From assembly GCF_003600645.1 (NCBI RefSeq), contig NZ_CP032482.1, forward strand, positions 744,001 through 808,000: a stretch of 64,000 nucleotides of DNA, given 5' to 3'. This stretch comes from Yersinia rochesterensis. Its GTDB lineage: Bacteria; Pseudomonadota; Gammaproteobacteria; Enterobacterales; Enterobacteriaceae. Within the stretch, counting starts at the first letter, position 1, and every line of letters begins with the position of its first letter. The notes under the pieces are model-generated. The model worked only from the letters and a program-made list of their open reading frames with translations. It was not told the DNA's origin and ran no database searches. Of this stretch, positions 57,654-64,000 are shown piece by piece. Both the position numbers and the translations under genes were made by a program.

Positions 57654-58610
57654 ATGTTTGAACACAACTTAGGAATCGACAGTCAAGTCACTAAAAAGGA
57701 AGGGAGCGACGTCCATTTACGCAGTGTCGACCTCAATCTATTAACTGTTTTCGATGCTGTGATGCAAATGCATAATGTGACACGTGCTGCACAGTCACTG
57801 GGGATGTCCCAGCCTGCAGTGAGCAACGCCGTTGCTCGTCTCAAAGTGATGTTTAATGACGAGCTGTTTGTTCGCTATGGCCGAGGTATCCAGCCAACCG
57901 CCAGAGCGCGCCAGCTTTTTGGGCCGGTACGACAGGCATTACAATTAGTGCAAAATGAGTTGCCAGGTGCGGGGTTTGAAGCCAAAAGTAGTGGGCGAGT
58001 ATTTAATTTATCTATTTGTAGCCCTCTGGATATTAGGCTAACCGCACAAATCATACAGCAGGTTAATCAATTAGCACCCAGTGTTCAGCTCATTATTAGA
58101 TCTTATCTTAATGAGAATATTGAACATCAGTTACGTTATCAAGAAACCGAATTTGTTATCGGTTATACCAAGTTCGAACGCTCCGATTTTCATGATATAT
58201 CATTATCCTTGGATGAATCCGTTTTGGCAGTGTCTAAAGATCACCCGCGTATTGATAATTCAATCACTCAAGAACAACTTCTTTCTGAATTACATGCGGT
58301 GGTGTCCTTAGATAAAGTAGGTTCTTTCAGTGAGCTTTATTATGATTCGACCATCAGTAGCCAAACTATCGCTTATGAAAGCACGGATATGAACAGTGTG
58401 CTGAATATTGTCTCTCAAACTAGCCTTGTTGCAATTGCGCCTCGTTGGTTAGTTCAAACATACAGCGAGGCCCTTAATCTGAAACTTATCCCGTTACCGT
58501 GGGAGGAAACATGTCGCTCATGTTATCTCACTTGGCATGAATCAACGGATAGAGATAAGGGACATCAATGGATGAAAGAATTACTCGGCCAGCTTAGTAT
58601 TCCTTCTTAA
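57654..58610 (+). CDS. leuO: LysR-family regulator LeuO
   Basis: Pleiotropic regulator that antagonises H-NS at many enteric loci. 318 residues from ATG 57654 with GGAG seven bases upstream; a GTG at 57642 is also in frame. The helix-turn-helix segment (about 20-85) contains [14 protein letters not shown] and [17 protein letters not shown], essentially identical to E. coli LeuO. The effector domain is more diverged but keeps VAIAPRWL and DKGHQWM. Confidence 0.95.
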   Translation: MFEHNLGIDSQVTKKEGSDVHLRSVDLNLLTVFDAVMQMHNVTRAAQSLGMSQPAVSNAVARLKVMFNDELFVRYGRGIQPTARARQLFGPVRQALQLVQNELPGAGFEAKSSGRVFNLSICSPLDIRLTAQIIQQVNQLAPSVQLIIRSYLNENIEHQLRYQETEFVIGYTKFERSDFHDISLSLDESVLAVSKDHPRIDNSITQEQLLSELHAVVSLDKVGSFSELYYDSTISSQTIAYESTDMNSVLNIVSQTSLVAIAPRWLVQTYSEALNLKLIPLPWEETCRSCYLTWHESTDRDKGHQWMKELLGQLSIPS

Positions 58611-58625
58611 TTATTATCGTTAAGT

Positions 58626-58660
58626 CCTGCTACTGAAATGGTTTTATTCTCAGTGGCAGG
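58626..58660 (+). terminator. Possible leuO terminator hairpin
   Basis: An 11-bp stem with one G-T pair (58626-58636 with 58650-58660) and 13-nt loop, 15 bp past the leuO stop. No T tract follows, so termination may be weak. The rest of the spacer to 58927 shows nothing I can name. Confidence 0.45.
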
Positions 58661-58927
58661 CAAGGGCCACAGCCTAATTTAAAATGAATCTTTTTGTATC
58701 CCATCCAGCAAAATATTTTTACCCATCTTGATTCCCTTTCCGTCGTCCTGAATGCTGTATTTTTCGTCAAAATCTATTTCAGCTCACACTTCTGCGCTGA
58801 ATTTTGTTTGCCATAAGCGATAGAGTGGGTAGACTGCGCGAAAAAAGTGAACGACTGTAAGCTGAAAGCCCATAAGCAAAAGCGGTAGTACACTTTAACA
58901 AATGATTTCTCAGCGAGCTGCGATGTT

Positions 58928-60727
58928 ATGACTCAACTATTAGATAAATATCACCTTGTGCGCCGGTTGCGCCAACAAATAAGCCAGAGAGCTGACAAGG
59001 TCGCGTTCCGTGAATGGTCGCCAGAAGGCGAAAATCAACTGACCTGGCGGCAGATTGATACTCATGTGACGCGAATTTCAGCGGCTTTGTTGTCTTTGGG
59101 TGTTGCAATCCAAGAGCGTGTTGGGATTTTTGCTAATAACAGCATGGCTTGGTCATTAGCCGATTTAGCTATTTTACAAATTCGCGGTGTGAGCGTGCCG
59201 TTGTACGCCACCAATACAACCGCTCAAGCTGTTTATGTAATGAATGATGCTGATGTGCGCATTTTATTTGTCGGTGGACAAGCGCAGTTTGATGTCGCAA
59301 TTACACTCAAGCCGCTATGCCCACAATTGAGCCAAATTGTGGTATTAGACCCCCATGTAGATTTACGTGGCTGTGAATATGCCCAACATTTAGCTGATTT
59401 TGAACAGCAGCCAGATGCGGTTCTGCAACATTTATTAACCGCACGTATAGATGGTTGCGATTTAAGTGATTTATTCACATTGATTTATACTTCGGGCACG
59501 ACCGGCGAGCCGAAAGGGGTGATGCTGGAGTACCGGAATATGGCCGCTCAGCTCTATTTGCATGACCAGCGCTTGACCCTGACACCTGAAGATACCTCTC
59601 TTAGTTTCCTGCCGCTGTCTCATGTGTTTGAGCGGGCCTGGAGTTTCTATGTCATGCATACCGGCGCGCAAAATGTGTATATCAGTGACACCAATTGGGT
59701 GCGAGCCGCGATGCAGGCAGTAAAACCGACGGTTATGTGTGCGGTTCCGCGCTTCTACGAAAAAGTGTTCAGCGCTATAAATGATAAAGTTGCCTCGGCA
59801 AAATGGCATCGCCGGATGTTATTTAACTGGGCGGTTCGGTGCGGCGAGCGCAAATTCCAAGCTTTGCAAAGTGGGCAAACCTCCTCGTGGCTCTCAGAGC
59901 AGATGTTTAAGCTGGCGGATCGTCTGGTATTGAGTAAATTGCGCGACCTGCTGGGGGGGAAAGTGCGTTTCTTACCGGCCGCCGGTGCACGGCTGGATGA
60001 CAATATTATTCTGTTTTTCCAGGCCATTGGCGTCAATATCAAGTACGGCTATGGTATGACAGAAACCTGCGCCACGGTTTCTTGTTGGGAGGATAAAGAC
60101 TTCCGGTTTGGTTCTATCGGTAAGCCATTACCGGGGATCGAAGTGCGTTTGGGCGCTGAAAATGAAATTCAAGTGCGCGGCCCGGTTGTCATGCGCGGCT
60201 ATTTCAATAAACCTCAAGAGACCGCAGAATCTCTCACTGAGGATGGTTGGCTCAAAACCGGTGATGCCGGTGCGCTAGATGCTCAGGGGAATTTATTCAT
60301 CACCGAGCGGCTGAAAGATTTGATGAAAACATCGGGCGGAAAATACATTGCGCCGCAGATGATTGAGGGCACTCTCAATCAGGATCGCTTTATCGAGCAA
60401 GTTGCGATTATTGCCGATACCCGCAAATTTGTTTCGGCGCTGATTGTCCCGTGCTTCGAATCGCTGGAAGAATATGCGCATTCGATAAACCTGAAATATC
60501 ACGACCGGCTCGAACTGTTACGTCATAGTCATATTGTCAGTTTGTTCGAGCAACGGCTGAAAGATATGCAAAAAGAGCTGGCAAAGTTCGAGCAAGTTAA
60601 GCGCTTTACTCTGTTGCCGCAGGCTTTCACGATGGAAACAGGTGAATTGACACCTACTATGAAATTACGGCGTAAAATCATTCTCCAGAACTATCAGAAT
60701 GAAATTGACTCCATGTACCGCGATTAA
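58928..60727 (+). CDS. AMP-forming long-chain acyl-CoA synthetase family protein
   Basis: Activates a carboxylic acid, probably a fatty acid, as acyl-AMP and then acyl-CoA. 599 residues. The P-loop motif YTSGTTGEPKGVML (about 188-201) and GYGMTETCA (about 375-383) define the family. The hinge motif GWLKTGDAG and the late ERLKDLMKTSGGKYIAP carry the catalytic Lys region. It resembles FadD15-like enzymes rather than E. coli FadD. The substrate is unknown. A single gene inserted between leuO and ilvI relative to E. coli. Confidence 0.9.
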   Translation: MTQLLDKYHLVRRLRQQISQRADKVAFREWSPEGENQLTWRQIDTHVTRISAALLSLGVAIQERVGIFANNSMAWSLADLAILQIRGVSVPLYATNTTAQAVYVMNDADVRILFVGGQAQFDVAITLKPLCPQLSQIVVLDPHVDLRGCEYAQHLADFEQQPDAVLQHLLTARIDGCDLSDLFTLIYTSGTTGEPKGVMLEYRNMAAQLYLHDQRLTLTPEDTSLSFLPLSHVFERAWSFYVMHTGAQNVYISDTNWVRAAMQAVKPTVMCAVPRFYEKVFSAINDKVASAKWHRRMLFNWAVRCGERKFQALQSGQTSSWLSEQMFKLADRLVLSKLRDLLGGKVRFLPAAGARLDDNIILFFQAIGVNIKYGYGMTETCATVSCWEDKDFRFGSIGKPLPGIEVRLGAENEIQVRGPVVMRGYFNKPQETAESLTEDGWLKTGDAGALDAQGNLFITERLKDLMKTSGGKYIAPQMIEGTLNQDRFIEQVAIIADTRKFVSALIVPCFESLEEYAHSINLKYHDRLELLRHSHIVSLFEQRLKDMQKELAKFEQVKRFTLLPQAFTMETGELTPTMKLRRKIILQNYQNEIDSMYRD

Positions 60728-60749
60728 CCCATCCACGTTTTCACTACAT

Positions 60750-60785
60750 TGGCCGGTATTTGTCTGACGATACCGGCCAGTTTTG
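60750..60785 (+). terminator. Rho-independent terminator of the acyl ligase gene
   Basis: A perfect 10-bp stem (60750-60759 with 60770-60779) followed by G and a T run. Confidence 0.9.
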
Positions 60786-61193
60786 CTGTTTTTCTAACCA
60801 GCCGTTTCTCTTCCCCTCCCTACATGCGTAACAGCGATTATTTTGCTGTAGCCATGGATAAAAATTATCAGCCTGATTTAGTTCTATAATTTGGTGTTAA
60901 TGCGACGTTAAAAACAAGAATTCCTATCATCATGCAGTGTTTTATTTTCAGAATGAAGTCAAATACAGGGTGTGGCCGACAGAATTGACTTTAGTTGAGA
61001 GAATTGTTGTTTGCCTGCCAGAAATTCTGACGTTATGTTAATGAGTTAGTTACGTTAATAAATATCCCAATACTTATAAGCAAAGAATAACAAGCAAAGA
61101 ATAGGAATACGGGGCGTTGTGCCTCTCCTACCGGGTTTCGTGGAAATGATTTCCCGTTATCCAATGAGCAAACTAAGCCTGGAGGCAAAACCC
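60786..61193. other. ilvIH upstream control region
   Basis: About 400 bp, AT-rich in its 3' part, with no credible gene. E. coli ilvIH is controlled by Lrp through several upstream sites, and this stretch is the expected place. I cannot assign individual Lrp sites by eye. Confidence 0.5.
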
Positions 61194-62921
61194 ATGGAGA
61201 TGTTGTCAGGAGCCGAGATGGTTGTCCGATCGTTAATCGATCAGGGCGTTAAGCATGTATTCGGTTATCCCGGCGGGGCCGTACTTGATATCTACGATGC
61301 CCTGCACACGGTCGGAGGCATCGATCACGTGCTGGTGCGCCACGAACAAGGTGCAGTTCACATGGCCGATGGTTATGCACGAGCTACGGGCGAGGTTGGT
61401 GTGGTGCTGGTGACGTCCGGCCCCGGTGCAACCAATGCGATTACCGGTATTGCGACGGCGTATATGGATTCAGTGCCGATGGTGGTGCTTTCTGGTCAGG
61501 TACCTAGCTCACTGATTGGCTATGATGCTTTCCAGGAGTGTGACATGGTTGGGATCTCCCGCCCGGTGGTCAAACACAGCTTCCTGGTCAAGCGCACCGA
61601 AGATATTCCAACTGTATTGAAAAAAGCATTTTATCTGGCGTCGACAGGCCGCCCTGGGCCGGTAGTCATTGATCTGCCAAAGGATATTGTTGGCCCAGCA
61701 GTCAAAATGCCTTATGCCTATCCAGAGCAGGTCAGCTTGCGCTCTTATAATCCGACGGTGCAAGGTCATCGCGGGCAGATTAAACGCGCGCTGCAAACTA
61801 TTCTGGCGGCTAAAAGGCCGATTATGTATGTCGGGGGCGGGGCGATTAACTCGGCTTGCCACCAAGAGCTACTGACATTCGCTGAGAAGCTGAATTTACC
61901 GGTCACCAGTTCTCTGATGGGGCTGGGGAGCTTCCCTGGGACTCATCGCCAAAGTGTCGGCATGTTGGGGATGCATGGGACGTTTGAGGCCAATATGGCC
62001 ATGCACAATACTGATCTGATTTTTGCTGTGGGCGTGCGCTTTGATGACCGCACCACCAATAATCTGGCGAAATATTGCCCGAATGCGACTGTGGTACACA
62101 TTGATATCGACCCAACATCTATATCAAAAACTGTGGAAGCTGATATCCCGATTGTCGGCGATGCCAAACAAGTTTTGACGCAAATGCTGGACTTATTGCC
62201 GCAGATTGATTGCGCACAAGATTTCGATAGTTTGCGTGATTGGTGGCAATCCATTGAACAATGGCGTGCCCGTGATTGTCTTGGCTACGATAAAAAGAGT
62301 GGCAAAATTAAACCGCAGGCGGTGATTGAAGCACTGCATCGCCTGACCAAGGGTGACGCTTATGTCACGTCAGATGTCGGCCAACATCAAATGTTCGCTG
62401 CACTTTACTATCCTTTTGATAAACCACGCCATTGGATCAACTCCGGCGGTTTGGGCACCATGGGCTTTGGTCTGCCCGCAGCCCTTGGGGTGAAACTGGC
62501 TTTACCTAATGAAACCGTGGTGTGTGTTACCGGTGATGGCAGTATCCAAATGAATATTCAGGAATTATCTACTGCGCTGCAATACAACTTGCCAGTGTTG
62601 GTTTTGAACCTGAATAACCGCTATCTCGGCATGGTGAAACAATGGCAGGATATGATTTATTCTGGCCGACATTCACAGTCTTACATGGATTCTCTGCCTG
62701 ATTTCGTCAAATTGGCGGAAGCTTATGGTCATATTGGTGTTTCCATTCGGACACCGGATGAGTTGGAAAGCAAACTGGCCGATGCTTTGACACAATTATC
62801 CAAGACTGAACGTCTGGTATTTGTGGATGTGACTGTCGATGAAACAGAGCATGTTTACCCAATGCAGATTCGCGGTGGTGGCATGGACGAAATGTGGCTT
62901 AGTAAAACGGAGAGGACATAA
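61194..62921 (+). CDS. ilvI: Acetolactate synthase III large subunit
   Basis: TPP-dependent catalytic subunit of acetohydroxyacid synthase III for valine, leucine and isoleucine. 575 residues. ATG 61194 has GGAGG eight bases upstream and gives [14 protein letters not shown], as in E. coli; the longer frame to 61119 is rejected. [15 protein letters not shown] carries the region before the catalytic Glu in RHEQGA, and the TPP-binding GDGSIQMN motif is near 439-446. Paired with ilvH 2 bp downstream. Confidence 0.98.
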   Translation: MEMLSGAEMVVRSLIDQGVKHVFGYPGGAVLDIYDALHTVGGIDHVLVRHEQGAVHMADGYARATGEVGVVLVTSGPGATNAITGIATAYMDSVPMVVLSGQVPSSLIGYDAFQECDMVGISRPVVKHSFLVKRTEDIPTVLKKAFYLASTGRPGPVVIDLPKDIVGPAVKMPYAYPEQVSLRSYNPTVQGHRGQIKRALQTILAAKRPIMYVGGGAINSACHQELLTFAEKLNLPVTSSLMGLGSFPGTHRQSVGMLGMHGTFEANMAMHNTDLIFAVGVRFDDRTTNNLAKYCPNATVVHIDIDPTSISKTVEADIPIVGDAKQVLTQMLDLLPQIDCAQDFDSLRDWWQSIEQWRARDCLGYDKKSGKIKPQAVIEALHRLTKGDAYVTSDVGQHQMFAALYYPFDKPRHWINSGGLGTMGFGLPAALGVKLALPNETVVCVTGDGSIQMNIQELSTALQYNLPVLVLNLNNRYLGMVKQWQDMIYSGRHSQSYMDSLPDFVKLAEAYGHIGVSIRTPDELESKLADALTQLSKTERLVFVDVTVDETEHVYPMQIRGGGMDEMWLSKTERT

Positions 62922-62923
62922 TT

Positions 62924-63418
62924 ATGCGCCGCCGGATTTTATCAGTTCTGCTGGAAAACGAATCAGGTGCCCTATCAAGAGTGGTCGGCCTGTTTTCTCA
63001 GCGCGGTTATAACATTGAAAGTTTGACGGTTGCGCCGACCGATGACCCGACACTGTCCAGAATGACCATCCAAACTGTGGGTGATGCTAAAGTTCTGGAA
63101 CAAATTGAAAAACAGCTACATAAGCTGGTGGATGTCTTGCGGGTTAGCGAGCTGGTTTCGGGGTCACATGTTGAGCGCGAAATCATGCTGGTGAAATTGC
63201 AGGCCAACGGCTACGGGCGTGAAGAAGTAAAGCGCTGCGCTGAAATCTTCCGTGGGCAGATTGTGGATGTTACCGCCACGCTTTATACCGTGCAGCTTGC
63301 CGGTACCAGCGACAAACTGGATGCATTTTTGAATGCCGTGCGGGAAGTGGCCGAAATTGTTGAGGTTGCTCGCTCCGGTATTGTCGGTGTCTCCCGTGGC
63401 GACAAGATAATGCGTTAA
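62924..63418 (+). CDS. ilvH: Acetolactate synthase III regulatory subunit
   Basis: Regulatory subunit that gives the holoenzyme full activity and valine sensitivity. 164 residues. The N-terminal ACT domain shows [29 protein letters not shown], cited here as [11 protein letters not shown] and RGYNIESL. The C-terminal domain includes the IEVARSG-like [14 protein letters not shown]. Ends before a terminator. Confidence 0.97.
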   Translation: MRRRILSVLLENESGALSRVVGLFSQRGYNIESLTVAPTDDPTLSRMTIQTVGDAKVLEQIEKQLHKLVDVLRVSELVSGSHVEREIMLVKLQANGYGREEVKRCAEIFRGQIVDVTATLYTVQLAGTSDKLDAFLNAVREVAEIVEVARSGIVGVSRGDKIMR

Positions 63419-63455
63419 TCATGGTGATTAATACTGACTAATCTCCAATTGTTAG

Positions 63456-63483
63456 GCTCAGCAGGTATGTTGAGCTTTTTTTT
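63456..63483 (+). terminator. Rho-independent terminator of ilvIH
   Basis: An 8-bp stem with one G-U pair (63456-63463 with 63468-63475) and GGTA loop, followed by a run of T. Confidence 0.9.
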
Positions 63484-63581
63484 TCTTATTTTTTAACCTG
63501 GATAGCGTTATATAGCAGTGAAAGCGGTTGCTCAATAGTGAGTTCTGCGGTTAGATCATATCCATGGTTAAACTATGTCTA

Positions 63582-63700
63582 TATACCCGTCATACTTCAA
63601 GTTGCATGTGCGTTGGCTGCACTCAATCACCCGAATCACTTACTCGTGTAAGCTCATCGGGATTTTCTCGCTTGCCGCCTTCCTGCTACTCGAATTATTT
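63582..63700 (-). repeat. ERIC element (full length) upstream of cra
   Basis: About 119 bp, in opposite orientation to the copy at 6922. Ends TATACCCGTCATACTTCAAG and CTCGAATTATTT, and the core ACCCGAATCACTTACTCG then GTAAGCTCATCGGGATT, are shared. Lies 60 bp before the cra start codon. Confidence 0.85.
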
Positions 63701-63760
63701 AGCGTACAGATATCTTAGTCTAACCTACAACATCACTTTACAGGGTAATAAGGGGTCAAT

Positions 63761-64000
63761 GTGAAACTGGATGAAATCGCGCGCCTTGCGGGTGTTTCGC
63801 GCACTACGGCCAGTTATGTCATTAATGGCAAAGCGAAACAGTATCGGGTCAGCGATAAAACAGTAGACAAAGTTATGGCGGTTGTCAGGGAACATAACTA
63901 TCACCCAAATGCTGTCGCGGCAGGGTTGCGCGCGGGCAGAACCCGTTCGATCGGCTTGGTTATCCCGGATCTGGAGAATACCAGCTACACCCGTATCGCC
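63761..64000 (+). CDS. cra: Catabolite repressor/activator Cra (FruR), 5' part
   Basis: LacI-family regulator of carbon flow that releases DNA on binding fructose 1-phosphate or fructose 1,6-bisphosphate. Only the first 80 codons are in the window. They begin [20 protein letters not shown], the Cra helix-turn-helix, and run through the hinge helix ([17 protein letters not shown]). The start is GTG at 63761 with AAGGGG upstream. The frame is open to the window edge. Confidence 0.96.
   Translation, partial: MKLDEIARLAGVSRTTASYVINGKAKQYRVSDKTVDKVMAVVREHNYHPNAVAAGLRAGRTRSIGLVIPDLENTSYTRIA

Noticed and set aside
61119..61193. 25-codon N-terminal extension of ilvI
   Set aside because: The strong GGAGG site and family alignment place the start at 61194.

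Overview
The window comes from the chromosome of a Yersinia species. The backbone follows the enterobacterial order satP-dnaK-dnaJ-nhaAR-rpsT-ribF-ileS-lspA-fkpB-ispH-dapB-carAB-folA-apaHG-rsmA-pdxA-surA-lptD-djlA-rluA-rapA-polB-yabI-thiBPQ-sgrR-setA-leuABCD-leuO-ilvIH-cra. ERIC-type repeats, a two-domain beta/gamma-crystallin exported protein and protein sequences very close to those I know from Yersinia support the genus. A tryptophanase operon suggests an indole-positive member of the Y. enterocolitica group rather than Y. pestis or Y. pseudotuberculosis. Species assignment is inference.

Layout. 0-8 kb: a crystallin-like exported protein cut by the window edge, acetate/succinate symporter satP, sigma-32 controlled dnaK-dnaJ, and sodium/proton antiport nhaA-nhaR with an ERIC element before nhaR. 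8-14.6 kb: divergent rpsT, then the overlapping cluster ribF-ileS-lspA-fkpB-ispH. 14.8-20.6 kb: dapB and carAB, with a recognisable PurR/P1/P2/ArgR control region. 20.7-24.4 kb: variable segment (LysE-family exporter, yjjPB, folA, two small AT-rich unknown genes, a 19-bp tandem repeat). 24.4-31.2 kb: minus-strand operon lptD-surA-pdxA-rsmA-apaG-apaH. 31.4-39.5 kb: djlA, rluA-rapA, polB, yabI. 39.5-43.1 kb: thiBPQ behind a TPP riboswitch whose P3 arm carries a ~185-nt expansion.

43.1-49.7 kb is the most interesting part. Here sgrR, the regulator of the glucose-phosphate stress response, is separated from its usual partners sgrS and setA by a glycyl-radical enzyme and its activase (ybiW/ybiY orthologs). 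The conserved 3' half of the SgrS small RNA lies directly after the ybiW stop codon, so the 5' half with sgrT appears to be gone. This suggests one locus that senses sugar-phosphate stress, may consume an offending sugar phosphate by radical chemistry, blocks PTS uptake through a small RNA that may come from the ybiW 3' UTR, and exports sugar with SetA.

49.7-51.6 kb: tryptophanase with a TnaC leader peptide and a class II CRP site, but no adjacent tnaB. 51.8-56.8 kb: leuLABCD with an attenuator. Both leuC and leuD carry in-frame 18-bp tandem repeats at their 5' ends. 56.8-64 kb: an AT-rich control region, leuO, an AMP-forming acyl ligase, ilvIH, a second full ERIC element and the first 80 codons of cra.

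There is no rRNA, tRNA, CRISPR array, prophage or complete IS element that I can see.
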